Part shown: piece by piece, positions 54,303-64,000 of the stretch
How the letters are laid out: each line of letters begins with the position of its first letter
Numbering within the stretch: position 1 is the stretch's first letter
NCBI GenBank assembly: GCA_022493055.1
Contig: CP092781.1
Location: 1,178,001-1,242,000, forward strand
From: Staphylococcus roterodami
Lineage (GTDB): Bacteria; Bacillota; Bacilli; Staphylococcales; Staphylococcaceae
DNA: 64,000 nt
Direction of reading: 5' to 3'
The notes under the pieces: generated by a model
What the model was told of the DNA's origin: nothing
The model's database searches: none
Seen by the model: only the letters and a program-made list of their open reading frames with translations
Translations under genes and position numbers: made by a program

Positions 54303-56399
54303 ATGTCTCAAGAAAAGAAAGTTTTTAAAACTGAATGGGCAGGAAGATCTTTAACGATTGAAACTGGACAATTAGCTAAACAGGCTAATGGTGCTGTACT
54401 AGTTCGTTATGGTGATACAGTTGTATTATCAACTGCAACTGCTTCAAAAGAACCTCGTGATGGAGATTTCTTCCCGTTGACAGTGAACTATGAAGAAAAA
54501 ATGTACGCTGCTGGTAAAATTCCTGGTGGTTTCAAAAAAAGAGAAGGTCGTCCGGGTGATGATGCAACGTTAACTGCGCGATTAATTGATAGACCGATTA
54601 GACCTTTATTCCCTAAAGGATATAAACACGATGTTCAAATTATGAATATGGTATTAAGTGCTGATCCTGATTGTTCACCAGAAATGGCTGCAATGATTGG
54701 TTCATCAATGGCGCTTAGCGTTTCTGATATTCCATTCCAAGGACCAATCGCTGGTGTAAATGTTGGTTTTATTGATGGTAAGTATGTCATCAATCCAACT
54801 GTAGAAGAAAAAGAAGTATCTCGTCTAGACCTTGAAGTAGCGGGACATAAAGACGCAGTTAACATGGTTGAAGCTGGTGCGAGTGAAATAACTGAACAAG
54901 AAATGTTAGAAGCTATCTTCTTTGGTCATGAAGAAATCAAACGTTTAGTTGATTTCCAACAACAAATCATTGACCACATTCAACCTATTAAACAAGAATT
55001 CATTCCTGTAGAACGTGATGAAGCTTTAGTAGAACGAGTGAAGTCATTGACTGAAGAAAAAGGACTAAAAGAAACTGTATTAACATTTGATAAACAACAA
55101 CGTGATGAAAACCTTGACAATTTAAAAGAAGAAATCGTAAATGAATTTGTGGATGAAGAAGATCCTGAAAATGAATTATTAATTAAAGAAGTATATGCAA
55201 TTTTAAATGACTTAATTAAAGAAGAAGTAAGACGTTTAATTGCAGATGAAAAAATTAGACCAGATGGACGTAAACCAGATGAAATCCGCCCATTAGATTC
55301 TGAGGTAGGCATTTTACCAAGAACACACGGTTCAGGTTTATTTACACGTGGTCAGACGCAAGCACTTTCAGTATTAACTTTAGGTGCTTTAGGAGATTAT
55401 CAATTAATTGATGGTTTAGGACCTGAAGAAGAAAAACGATTTATGCATCATTATAATTTCCCGAATTTCTCAGTAGGTGAAACTGGTCCAGTACGTGCGC
55501 CAGGCCGTCGTGAAATCGGACATGGTGCGTTGGGCGAAAGAGCTTTAAAATATATTATTCCTGATACAGCAGACTTCCCATATACAATTCGTATTGTAAG
55601 TGAAGTGCTTGAATCAAATGGTTCATCTTCTCAAGCTTCAATTTGTGGTTCAACATTAGCGTTAATGGATGCAGGTGTACCGATTAAAGCGCCAGTTGCT
55701 GGTATCGCTATGGGGCTTGTTACACGTGAAGATAGCTATACAATTTTAACTGATATCCAAGGCATGGAAGACGCATTAGGTGATATGGACTTTAAAGTTG
55801 CTGGTACTAAAGATGGTATTACAGCAATTCAAATGGATATTAAAATTGACGGTTTAACACGTGAAATTATCGAGGAAGCATTAGAACAAGCAAGACGTGG
55901 TCGTTTAGAAATTATGGATCATATGCTTCAAACAATTGATCAACCACGTGCTGAATTAAGTGCTTATGCGCCGAAGGTTGTTACAATGACAATTAAACCA
56001 GATAAAATAAGAGACGTTATCGGACCAGGTGGAAAGAAAATCAACGAAATTATTGACGAGACAGGCGTTAAACTTGATATCGAACAAGACGGTACAATCT
56101 TTATTGGTGCTGTGGATCAAGCTATGATAAACCGTGCACGTGAAATCATTGAAGAAATCACACGTGAAGCGGAAGTTGGTCAAACATATCAAGCGACTGT
56201 TAAACGTATCGAAAAATACGGTGCTTTTGTAGGTCTATTCCCAGGTAAAGATGCCTTACTTCACATTTCACAAATTTCTAAAGACCGTATTGAAAAAGTT
56301 GAAGATGTTTTAAAAATTGGCGACACAATTGAAGTTAAGATTACAGAAATTGATAAGCAAGGTCGTGTGAACGCTTCACACAGAGCATTAGAAGAATAA
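54303..56399 (+). CDS. pnpA: Polyribonucleotide nucleotidyltransferase (PNPase)
   Basis: PNPase degrades RNA from the 3' end with phosphate and is part of the degradosome-like network. The 698-aa protein has two RNase PH-like domains separated by a helical linker (about 210-310), a KH domain ([15 protein letters not shown], about 565) and a C-terminal S1 domain (about 620-690). GGAGAG-type ribosome binding site precedes the ATG. It is followed by a terminator and then rnjB. Confidence 0.97.
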   Translation: MSQEKKVFKTEWAGRSLTIETGQLAKQANGAVLVRYGDTVVLSTATASKEPRDGDFFPLTVNYEEKMYAAGKIPGGFKKREGRPGDDATLTARLIDRPIRPLFPKGYKHDVQIMNMVLSADPDCSPEMAAMIGSSMALSVSDIPFQGPIAGVNVGFIDGKYVINPTVEEKEVSRLDLEVAGHKDAVNMVEAGASEITEQEMLEAIFFGHEEIKRLVDFQQQIIDHIQPIKQEFIPVERDEALVERVKSLTEEKGLKETVLTFDKQQRDENLDNLKEEIVNEFVDEEDPENELLIKEVYAILNDLIKEEVRRLIADEKIRPDGRKPDEIRPLDSEVGILPRTHGSGLFTRGQTQALSVLTLGALGDYQLIDGLGPEEEKRFMHHYNFPNFSVGETGPVRAPGRREIGHGALGERALKYIIPDTADFPYTIRIVSEVLESNGSSSQASICGSTLALMDAGVPIKAPVAGIAMGLVTREDSYTILTDIQGMEDALGDMDFKVAGTKDGITAIQMDIKIDGLTREIIEEALEQARRGRLEIMDHMLQTIDQPRAELSAYAPKVVTMTIKPDKIRDVIGPGGKKINEIIDETGVKLDIEQDGTIFIGAVDQAMINRAREIIEEITREAEVGQTYQATVKRIEKYGAFVGLFPGKDALLHISQISKDRIEKVEDVLKIGDTIEVKITEIDKQGRVNASHRALEE

Positions 56400-56411
56400 T
56401 TAATAAAAATC

Positions 56412-56452
56412 AAAGTCATATGACGACATTTCATCGTCATGTGATTTTTTTA
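56412..56452 (+). terminator. Rho-independent terminator after pnpA
   Basis: A long stem with core ATGACGA (56420-56426) and TCGTCAT (56434-56440), extended outward with A/T pairs and two wobbles, followed by TTTTTT. Confidence 0.85.
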
Positions 56453-56640
56453 TGCCATTTTAAAGTAGAAACTCAATTTATTTTTGTTGCAATGGACATT
56501 TTGAAACACTTTATTATTTTGTGTGCAACTGTTAATTATCCTGTACGTATAGTGATTAATAGTGTACATCAAGTGTTTTTTAACTTATAATGAATAGTGA
56601 GTTTATATATGGACGGGTAACAAATTTAGGAGGTAAGATT

Positions 56641-58314
56641 TTGAGTTTAATAAAGAAAAAGAATAAAGATATTCGCATTATACCACTAGGTGGTGTTGGC
56701 GAAATCGCTAAAAATATGTATATCGTTGAAGTAGACGATGAAATGTTTATGTTAGATGCTGGACTTATGTTTCCAGAAGATGAAATGTTAGGTATTGATA
56801 TAGTTATACCGGATATTTCGTATGTATTAGAAAATAAAGATAAGTTAAAAGGTATATTCCTTACACACGGACACGAACATGCAATTGGTGCAGTGAGTTA
56901 TGTTCTTGAACAATTAGATGCACCAGTTTATGGATCTAAATTAACTATAGCGTTGATTAAAGAAAATATGAAAGCCCGTAACATTGATAAAAAAGTTCGC
57001 TATTACACAGTTAATAACGATTCAATTATGAGATTTAAAAACGTTAATATTAGTTTCTTTAATACAACACATAGTATTCCTGATAGTTTAGGCGTATGTA
57101 TCCATACTTCATATGGTGCAATCGTTTATACTGGAGAATTTAAGTTCGATCAAAGTTTACATGGACATTATGCTCCGGATATTAAACGTATGGCTGAAAT
57201 TGGTGAAGAAGGCGTATTTGTATTAATTAGTGATTCTACAGAAGCTGAGAAACCTGGATACAATACACCTGAAAATGTAATCGAACATCATATGTATGAC
57301 GCTTTTGCTAAAGTACGTGGTCGCTTGATTGTGTCATGTTATGCATCTAACTTTATACGTATCCAACAAGTATTGAATATTGCAAGTAAGTTAAATAGAA
57401 AAGTATCATTTTTAGGTAGATCACTTGAAAGTTCATTTAATATTGCGCGTAAAATGGGATACTTCGATATTCCTAAAGATTTGCTTATTCCTATAACAGA
57501 AGTTGATAATTATCCTAAAAACGAAGTAATTATCATTGCGACAGGTATGCAAGGAGAGCCAGTTGAAGCATTGAGCCAAATGGCGCAACACAAACATAAA
57601 ATTATGAATATTGAAGAAGGCGATTCTGTATTTTTAGCAATTACAGCATCAGCAAATATGGAAGTAATCATTGCAAATACGCTTAATGAACTAGTTCGTG
57701 CGGGTGCACATATTATTCCTAATAATAAAAAGATTCATGCATCAAGTCATGGTTGTATGGAAGAATTGAAAATGATGATAAACATCATGAAACCTGAATA
57801 CTTCATTCCTGTACAAGGTGAATTCAAAATGCAAATTGCACACGCAAAGTTAGCAGCAGAAGCAGGTGTTGCACCTGAAAAGATTTTCCTTGTTGAAAAA
57901 GGAGATGTCATTAATTACAACGGTAAAGAAATGATATTAAATGAAAAGGTCAATTCAGGTAATATTTTAATTGATGGTATAGGTATAGGGGATGTAGGAA
58001 ATATTGTCTTACGAGACCGTCATCTTTTAGCGGAAGATGGTATCTTTATTGCTGTTGTAACGTTAGATCCTAAAAATAGACGCATTGCTGCAGGCCCTGA
58101 AATTCAGTCTCGTGGTTTTGTATATGTACGTGAAAGTGAAGATTTATTGCAAGAAGCAGAAGATAAAGTTCGTGAGATTGTAGAAGCAGGTTTACAAGAA
58201 AAGCGTATTGAATGGTCTGAAATTAAGCAAAATATGCGCGATCAAATTAGTAAACTTTTATTCGAAAGTACGAAACGTCGTCCTATGATTATTCCAGTTA
58301 TTTCTGAAATTTAA
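56641..58314 (+). CDS. rnjB: Ribonuclease J2
   Basis: RNase J2 partners RNase J1 in 5'-end-dependent decay and maturation. The 557-aa metallo-beta-lactamase/beta-CASP protein has [11 protein letters not shown] (about 77-87), where RNase J1 has HGHEDHIG; the altered second half of the metal motif explains the weak activity reported for J2. GEFKFDQ and the C-terminal HASSHGC are other active-site remnants. TTG 56641 with AGGAGGTAAG upstream is the likely start; an in-frame ATG lies at 56590. Confidence 0.96.
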   Translation: MSLIKKKNKDIRIIPLGGVGEIAKNMYIVEVDDEMFMLDAGLMFPEDEMLGIDIVIPDISYVLENKDKLKGIFLTHGHEHAIGAVSYVLEQLDAPVYGSKLTIALIKENMKARNIDKKVRYYTVNNDSIMRFKNVNISFFNTTHSIPDSLGVCIHTSYGAIVYTGEFKFDQSLHGHYAPDIKRMAEIGEEGVFVLISDSTEAEKPGYNTPENVIEHHMYDAFAKVRGRLIVSCYASNFIRIQQVLNIASKLNRKVSFLGRSLESSFNIARKMGYFDIPKDLLIPITEVDNYPKNEVIIIATGMQGEPVEALSQMAQHKHKIMNIEEGDSVFLAITASANMEVIIANTLNELVRAGAHIIPNNKKIHASSHGCMEELKMMINIMKPEYFIPVQGEFKMQIAHAKLAAEAGVAPEKIFLVEKGDVINYNGKEMILNEKVNSGNILIDGIGIGDVGNIVLRDRHLLAEDGIFIAVVTLDPKNRRIAAGPEIQSRGFVYVRESEDLLQEAEDKVREIVEAGLQEKRIEWSEIKQNMRDQISKLLFESTKRRPMIIPVISEI

Positions 58315-58332
58315 TCAAAAGTTATTAACATA

Positions 58333-58475
58333 AAAGAGGTCAGAACAATTCATTGAAATATAATCATTGTCATTGACAATATAGTTATATTTTAAAATGG
58401 TCATTTTAAAGGGGGAAGTTATATTCAAATAACCTCTGTAGAGTGATACAAAGATGAAACTGTTCTAACCTCTTT
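58333..58475 (+). other. Long-range inverted repeat in the rnjB-ftsK gap
   Basis: AAAGAGGTCAGAACA (58333-58347) pairs with TGTTCTAACCTCTTT (58461-58475) over 15 positions with one mismatch, enclosing about 113 bases. Inside lie a perfect -35-like TTGACA (58374-58379) and a smaller GTTAT/ATAAC hairpin. It could be an extended terminator or a small RNA; nothing here identifies a known RNA. Confidence 0.6.
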
Positions 58476-58587
58476 CATCGTCTGTTTGAAAATTCAATTA
58501 CAAGTTCTACATTCAAATTTATAACTATAGGGAAATTTACATTTTTTAATTGCGTTATAATGTTGACAACATAAGGAGGTGCGTCAA

Positions 58588-60957
58588 TTGGCACAAGCAA
58601 AAAAGAAATCGACAGCTAAGAAAAAGACAACATCTAAAAAAAGAACAAATTCAAGGAAAAAGAAAAATGATAATCCGATACGCTATGTCATAGCTATATT
58701 AATCGTAGTCTTAGTCGTGTTGGGTGTTTTCCAATTAGGAATTATAGGTCGTCTAATTGACAGCTTCTTTAATTATTTATTTGGTTATAGTAGATATTTA
58801 ACATATATTTTAGTTCTCTTAGCAACGGGGTTTATTACATACTCTAAACGTATTCCTAAGACTAGACGTACAGCTGGATCGATTATTTTACAAATTGCAT
58901 TATTATTTGTGTCACAGATAGTGTTTTATTTTAATAGTGGTGTCAAAGCTGAAAGAGAACCTGTACTTTCTTATGTATATCAATCATATCAACACAGTCA
59001 TTTTCCTAACTTTGGCGGTGGTGTATTAGGATTTTACTTATTAGAATTAAGTGTGCCTTTAATTTCATTATTTGGAGTGTGCATTATTACAGTACTACTG
59101 CTATGTTCAAGTTTTATTTTATTAACTAATCACCAACACAGAGATGTTGCGAAAATTGCTTTAGAAAACATAAAAACGTGGTTTAGTTCATTTAATGAAA
59201 AAATGACTGAAAGAAATCAAGAAAAACAAATTAAACGTGAAGAAAAAGCAAGGCTTAAAGAAGAACAGCAACAAGCACGTCAAAATGAAAGACCACAAAT
59301 TAAAGATGTAAGCGACTTTCCTGAAGTACCTCAAGAGCGAGACATTCCAATCTACGGACATAACGAGAATGAGGATAATAATCAACAGACACAGAGTCGT
59401 AAAAAACGAATTTTTGATGCTGACCAAAATGGGGTCAACAATGAAAGTCATAATAAAATTAAGCATCAAGAACAACCGGCAGATCAAAGTAATAATACTG
59501 AAAGTGAGAACTCAATAGAAGAAGCTGGGGAAGTAACGAATGTATCTTATGTTATTCCTCCTCTAACTTTACTTAATCAACCAGCAAAACAGAAAACAAC
59601 ATCTAAGACTGAAGTTCAACGAAAGGGTCAAATATTAGAAAATACGTTGAAAGATTTTGGTGTTAATGCCAAAGTAACTCAAATTAAAATTGGCCCGGCT
59701 GTCACACAATATGAAATTCAGCCTGCACAGGGTGTTAAAGTTAGTAAAATTGTGAACTTGCATAATGATATTGCATTAGCCTTAGCTGCAAAAGATGTTA
59801 GAATTGAAGCACCAATACCTGGTCGTTCAGCTGTTGGTATTGAGGTTCCTAACGATAAAATTTCTCTAGTTTCATTAAAAGAAGTTTTAGATGAAAAGTT
59901 TCCGTCTAATAATAAATTAGAAGTTGGATTGGGAAGAGATATCTCTGGAGATCCAATTACAGTTCAACTAAATGAAATGCCTCATTTATTAGTTGCAGGC
60001 TCTACAGGTAGTGGTAAATCTGTATGTATTAATGGTATTATTACGAGTATTTTATTAAATGCTAAACCACATGAAGTTAAATTAATGTTGATTGACCCAA
60101 AAATGGTCGAACTTAATGTTTATAACGGTATTCCACATTTATTAATACCAGTTGTTACAAATCCGCATAAAGCGGCACAGGCATTAGAAAAAATAGTAGC
60201 TGAAATGGAACGTCGTTATGACTTATTCCAACATTCTTCGACGCGAAATATTAAAGGTTATAATGCGTTAATACGTAAACAAAATCAAGAATTAGATGAG
60301 AAACAGCCAGAACTTCCATATATTGTTGTTATTGTAGATGAACTCGCTGACTTAATGATGGTTGCGGGTAAAGAGGTTGAAAATGCGATTCAACGTATTA
60401 CACAAATGGCTCGTGCAGCAGGTATACATTTAATAGTTGCTACACAAAGACCGTCCGTCGACGTTATTACAGGTATCATTAAAAATAATATCCCTTCTAG
60501 AATAGCTTTTGCTGTGAGTTCGCAAACTGATTCAAGAACAATTATCGGTACTGGTGGTGCTGAGAAATTACTTGGTAAAGGTGATATGCTCTACGTCGGC
60601 AATGGGGATTCATCACAAACTCGAATCCAAGGGGCGTTTTTAAGTGACCAAGAGGTACAAGATGTTGTAAATTATGTAGTAGAGCAACAGCAGGCAAATT
60701 ACGTTAAGGAAATGGAACCAGATGCGCCTGTAGATAAAGCAGATATGAAAAGTGAAGATGCTTTATATGATGAGGCATATTTGTTTGTTATTGAGCAACA
60801 AAAAGCAAGTACATCTTTATTGCAACGACAATTTAGAATAGGCTACAATCGTGCTTCAAGATTGATGGATGATTTAGAACGTAATCAAGTGATTGGACCA
60901 CAAAAAGGTAGTAAACCAAGACAAGTTTTAATAGATCTTAATAATGACGAGGTGTAA
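58588..60957 (+). CDS. ftsK: DNA translocase FtsK/SpoIIIE
   Basis: This septal DNA pump clears the chromosome from the division site and activates dimer resolution. The 789-aa protein has a Lys-rich N-terminus, about four to five transmembrane segments within residues 30-190, a charged Gln/Asn/Glu linker (about 200-345), the alpha/beta ATPase motor with Walker A GSTGSGKS (471-478) and Walker B IVDELADL (about 581-588), and a gamma DNA-reading domain at the C-terminus. TTG 58588 has AAGGAGGTG upstream; an in-frame GTG at 58579 lies inside the ribosome binding site. Confidence 0.96.
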   Translation: MAQAKKKSTAKKKTTSKKRTNSRKKKNDNPIRYVIAILIVVLVVLGVFQLGIIGRLIDSFFNYLFGYSRYLTYILVLLATGFITYSKRIPKTRRTAGSIILQIALLFVSQIVFYFNSGVKAEREPVLSYVYQSYQHSHFPNFGGGVLGFYLLELSVPLISLFGVCIITVLLLCSSFILLTNHQHRDVAKIALENIKTWFSSFNEKMTERNQEKQIKREEKARLKEEQQQARQNERPQIKDVSDFPEVPQERDIPIYGHNENEDNNQQTQSRKKRIFDADQNGVNNESHNKIKHQEQPADQSNNTESENSIEEAGEVTNVSYVIPPLTLLNQPAKQKTTSKTEVQRKGQILENTLKDFGVNAKVTQIKIGPAVTQYEIQPAQGVKVSKIVNLHNDIALALAAKDVRIEAPIPGRSAVGIEVPNDKISLVSLKEVLDEKFPSNNKLEVGLGRDISGDPITVQLNEMPHLLVAGSTGSGKSVCINGIITSILLNAKPHEVKLMLIDPKMVELNVYNGIPHLLIPVVTNPHKAAQALEKIVAEMERRYDLFQHSSTRNIKGYNALIRKQNQELDEKQPELPYIVVIVDELADLMMVAGKEVENAIQRITQMARAAGIHLIVATQRPSVDVITGIIKNNIPSRIAFAVSSQTDSRTIIGTGGAEKLLGKGDMLYVGNGDSSQTRIQGAFLSDQEVQDVVNYVVEQQQANYVKEMEPDAPVDKADMKSEDALYDEAYLFVIEQQKASTSLLQRQFRIGYNRASRLMDDLERNQVIGPQKGSKPRQVLIDLNNDEV

Positions 60958-60960
60958 ATA

Positions 60961-61674
60961 ATGTCAGAAATGAATGCGATATATAAGGTTAAGTAATACA
61001 TTTTAAATTTGATTAATCAGAAAAAATTAGAACATGGTGATCAACTTCCTAGTAATTTATCTATTGCCAGAGAATTAAATGTAAAAACCGATGATGTTTA
61101 CGAAGCCATTCAGGCATTGATTACTGAACAAGTCATTAAAGATAATTTTGAAGAGGGCTCAAGTGTTAAGTCACTGCCCCCTTTCTTTTATCCATTAAAT
61201 GAACTGATTAGTATAGGGCAGATGATTAAAAATGCAGGATTTGATAGTGGCACGGAATATTTAAATTTTGATGAACAACCTGCCACAATGTTAGATGCAA
61301 GTCTGTTAACTGTCGAAGAAGGACATCCCGTTACAATTATTGAACGATTGAGAACGGCTGATGGGCAACCTGTTGTTTATTGTTTAGATAAAATTGCTAA
61401 AAAAGAATTAACATGTACCGGTTACCAAATGAGCAATGGTTCAATGTTAAGTGCCATCAAAGAACAGAGTAATCATAATATTTGTTATGCTGATACTGAA
61501 ATTGAAGCGGTTAATTATGAACCGAGAATTTCAGAAGTATTAAACGCATCGCCACATGAGGGATTAATTTTACTAAAAATAACTCATTATAATGAGTTAG
61601 ATGAACCCATCTTGTATTCATTGAATTATATGAAAAATAGTTTAGTGCAGTTTAAAGTTACAAGAAAAATATAG
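60961..61674 (+). pseudogene. GntR-family regulator (YmfC-like) with an early in-frame stop
   Basis: GntR regulators pair an N-terminal winged helix-turn-helix with a C-terminal ligand domain (UTRA type here). From ATG 60961 (GAGGTG upstream, 3 bases after ftsK) the frame reads MSEMNAIYKVK and then TAA at 60994-60996; the same frame then continues YILNLINQKKLEHGDQLPSN... to the normal end ...LVQFKVTRKI. The S. aureus version I remember has an intact first helix here, about one residue longer. A restart at TTG 61009 (221 aa) lacks a ribosome binding site and loses the first helix, so DNA binding is probably lost. Its place between ftsK and the M16 genes matches ymfC of Bacillus. Confidence 0.85.
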
Positions 61675-61704
61675 ATATAAAATTTTGCTGAGGAGGCTAT
61701 ATAT

Positions 61705-62970
61705 TTGAGTTACCAATCTCAACCCAATATACATATAAATGTTTCACCAACTACTAAATTTAAAACAACTACGATAGTGTTTAAATTTATGGCACCATTA
61801 GAATATGACACAATTACAGCAAGATCACTTTTAAGTAAATTATTAGTACGTGCTACGAAGAAATGGCCTACAGATAAAGCATTTAATAATCATTTAGCTG
61901 AATTATATGGTGCTTATGTAAACAGTTCGATTTCGAAATTTAAAGATCAGCACGTTATTACTTTTTCATTAGAAATTGTAAATGAGCGTTACTTAAGAAA
62001 TCGTGAATCATTATTCAATCAAGGATTAGATTTATTACAAGAAATGATTTGGAATCCATTAGTTGAAAATGAAGCTTTTAATGAAAATTATGTAAATCAA
62101 GAAAAGACATTACTCGCTAAGAAAATTGAAGCATTAGTCGATAATAAAGCACAATATTCATTTTTGAAATTATTAGACTATATGTTTGAAAATGAAGCGT
62201 ATAAATATTTATCTACAGGACAACTAGAACAAATTCCACATATTACTGCTGAAACACTTTATCATACATATCAATCAATGATTAATAATGATCAATGTTC
62301 TGTATATGTTGTCGGAAATGTAGAACCAGAAACTGTAAAACAACAAATTCATGCCAAGTTTGCAATAAACCCGTTTGATAAGCAACAGTTCCAACATTCA
62401 ACGCATCATCTACATGGGGAAGATGTTGACTATATTGTTGAATATGATGATGTAGATCAGGCTAAGTTAAATATGGGATATCGTTTTCCAACTCAATATG
62501 GTCAACCTGGCTATGCTGCATTTGTCGTTTTTAATATGATGTTCGGCGGAGACCCTTCATCCGTATTATTCAACGAAGTGCGTGAAAAGCAAAGCTTAGC
62601 TTATTCAATCCATTCACAAATTGATGGTAAAAATGGATATTTATTTGTTTTAAGTGGTGTATCAAGTGATAAGTACGAGGTAGCAAAAGATACAATTATC
62701 AATGAATTTGAAAAAATAAAAAATGGTGATTTTACAGATGAAAAATTAGCTTTAGCAAAGAAAGTAATTATTTCTCATCGTTTTGAGTCTGAAGATCGTC
62801 CAAAAAGTATCATTGAAATTATGCACAACCAAATACTATTAGAACAACCTCAAAGTAAAGAAACATTTATAAATGATATCCAGAAAGTAAGTCGAGAAGA
62901 TATTAAATCGGTTGCAAAGCAAGCTTATTTAGATACGATTTATGTATTAACAAAAGGAGGGGGTAAATAA
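61705..62970 (+). CDS. ymfF: M16 family peptidase-like protein (YmfF)
   Basis: The 421-aa protein belongs to the M16 (insulinase-like) family. It has the second M16 subdomain and the conserved GGDPSSVLFNEVREKQSLAYS block, but I do not see the HxxEH zinc motif, so it is probably the non-catalytic partner of the next protein. The start is TTG 61705 with AGGAGG upstream. Its stop overlaps the next start (TAATG), pointing to a coexpressed pair, ymfF-ymfH in Bacillus. Substrate unknown. Confidence 0.9.
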   Translation: MSYQSQPNIHINVSPTTKFKTTTIVFKFMAPLEYDTITARSLLSKLLVRATKKWPTDKAFNNHLAELYGAYVNSSISKFKDQHVITFSLEIVNERYLRNRESLFNQGLDLLQEMIWNPLVENEAFNENYVNQEKTLLAKKIEALVDNKAQYSFLKLLDYMFENEAYKYLSTGQLEQIPHITAETLYHTYQSMINNDQCSVYVVGNVEPETVKQQIHAKFAINPFDKQQFQHSTHHLHGEDVDYIVEYDDVDQAKLNMGYRFPTQYGQPGYAAFVVFNMMFGGDPSSVLFNEVREKQSLAYSIHSQIDGKNGYLFVLSGVSSDKYEVAKDTIINEFEKIKNGDFTDEKLALAKKVIISHRFESEDRPKSIIEIMHNQILLEQPQSKETFINDIQKVSREDIKSVAKQAYLDTIYVLTKGGGK

Positions 62971-64000
62971 TGAAAGAACGCTATTATGAATTAATAGATG
63001 AAAGAGTTTTTGAAAAAGAGTTAGATAATGGCTTACGTCTATTTGTTATCCCTAAGCCTGGTTTTCAAAAGACATTTGTAACTTATACAACTCAGTTTGG
63101 TTCTTTAGATAATAAATTTAAACCTTTTGGACAAGATGAATTTGTTACTGTACCTGATGGCGTAGCACATTTTTTAGAACATAAACTATTTGAAAAAGAG
63201 GAAGAAGATCTGTTTACTGCATTTGCAGAAGAAAATGCACAGGCAAATGCATTTACAAGCTTTGATCGTACAAGTTATTTATTCAGTGCAACAGATAATG
63301 TTGAAAGTAATATTAAACGTTTATTGACGATGGTTGAAACACCATATTTTACAAAAGAAACTGTTGATAAAGAGAAAGGAATTATCGCAGAAGAAATTAA
63401 GATGTATCAAGAACAACCTGGATATAAATTGATGTTTAATACTTTACGTGCTATGTATCAACAACATCCTATACGTGTTGACATTGCCGGAAGTGTTGAA
63501 AGTATTTATGAAATAACTAAAGACGATTTATATCTATGTTACGATACGTTTTATCATCCTTCAAATATGGTTTTATTCGTAGTTGGAGATGTAAATCCTG
63601 ATTACATATGCCAAATTGTTGAAAATCATGAAAATGCTCGCAATAAAGACAATCAACCTAAAATTGAAAGAGGTATTGTTGATGAGCCTAATGAAGTGAA
63701 AGAAGCTTTTGTATCTGAAGAGATGAAAATTCAGTCGCCACGTTTAATGCTTGGATTTAAAAATAAACCGTTGCAAGAAAAACCTGAAAAATATGTTCAA
63801 CGTGATTTGGAAATGTCATTGTTCTTTGAATTAATATTTGGAGAAGAGACAGATTTTTATCAACATTTGTTGAATGAAGGACTTATCGACGATACGTTTG
63901 GTTATCAATTTGTGCTAGAACCAACGTATAGTTTTTCAATTGTGACTAGTGCTACTGAACAACCAGATAAATTAAAAGAATTATTGATGAATGAATTGAG
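62970..64000 (+). CDS. ymfH: M16 family zinc peptidase (YmfH), cut by the window end
   Basis: The frame from ATG 62970 (AAAGGAGG upstream) runs open to the end of the window, covering about 343 codons. It has the M16 zinc motif HFLEH (about residues 69-73, in GVAHFLEHKLFEKEE) and a further Glu in EKGIIAEEIKMYQEQPGY (given in part), so this member is likely catalytic and forms a heterodimer with the preceding protein. The C-terminal part lies outside the window. Confidence 0.9.
   Translation, partial: MKERYYELIDERVFEKELDNGLRLFVIPKPGFQKTFVTYTTQFGSLDNKFKPFGQDEFVTVPDGVAHFLEHKLFEKEEEDLFTAFAEENAQANAFTSFDRTSYLFSATDNVESNIKRLLTMVETPYFTKETVDKEKGIIAEEIKMYQEQPGYKLMFNTLRAMYQQHPIRVDIAGSVESIYEITKDDLYLCYDTFYHPSNMVLFVVGDVNPDYICQIVENHENARNKDNQPKIERGIVDEPNEVKEAFVSEEMKIQSPRLMLGFKNKPLQEKPEKYVQRDLEMSLFFELIFGEETDFYQHLLNEGLIDDTFGYQFVLEPTYSFSIVTSATEQPDKLKELLMNEL

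Overview
This is a chromosomal core-genome window from a low-GC Gram-positive bacterium, almost certainly a member of the Staphylococcus aureus complex. The gene order runs recG-fapR-plsX-fabD-fabG-acpP-rnc-smc-ftsY-ylxM-ffh-rpsP-rimM-trmD-rplS, then a yfhO-like gene, rbgA-rnhB-sucCD-lytN-fmhC-dprA-topA-trmFO-xerC-hslVU-codY, rpsB-tsf-pyrH-frr-uppS-cdsA-rseP-proS-polC, rimP-nusA-ylxR-ylxQ-infB-rbfA-truB-ribF-rpsO-pnpA-rnjB-ftsK, a GntR gene and two M16 peptidase genes. This is the order I know from S. aureus. Protein lengths match that species nearly everywhere, but many proteins (FapR, RbgA, DprA, the LytN spacer) differ from the S. aureus versions I remember. A sister species such as S. argenteus or S. 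schweitzeri is therefore plausible; this is inference from memory, not an alignment.

Layout: 1-10.4 kb holds the end of recG, the FapR-controlled fatty-acid and phospholipid genes, RNase III, SMC and the SRP receptor. 10.4-14.3 kb holds SRP and the rpsP-rimM-trmD-rplS group. One large membrane-protein gene (yfhO-like) is the only confident coding gene on the minus strand. 17.5-21.3 kb holds ribosome assembly, RNase HII and succinyl-CoA synthetase. 21.5-25.0 kb (lytN, a broken fmhC, dprA) is the most divergent stretch and concerns cell wall and DNA uptake. 25-33 kb holds topoisomerase I, TrmFO and the xerC-hslVU-codY operon. 33-46 kb holds translation factors, UMP kinase, isoprenoid and phospholipid enzymes, the site-2 protease, prolyl-tRNA synthetase and PolC. 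46-64 kb holds the nusA-infB operon, tRNA and flavin enzymes, the RNA degradation genes pnpA and rnjB, the DNA translocase, a broken GntR regulator and two M16 peptidase-like genes, the second cut by the window end.

The genes are housekeeping: envelope lipid synthesis, protein targeting, ribosome and tRNA maturation, DNA replication and segregation, and RNA turnover. Two genes look inactivated: fmhC by a +1 frameshift and the GntR gene by an early in-frame stop. The most interesting non-coding signals are a multi-hairpin tandem-repeat region between fabG and acpP, a perfect palindrome filling the spacer of the likely lytN promoter, a cre-like site in the sucC promoter, two CodY-like boxes upstream of the codY operon, and several unusually large intergenic stem-loops. 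I found no CRISPR array, prophage, IS element, rRNA or tRNA gene, and no clearly new multi-gene system.
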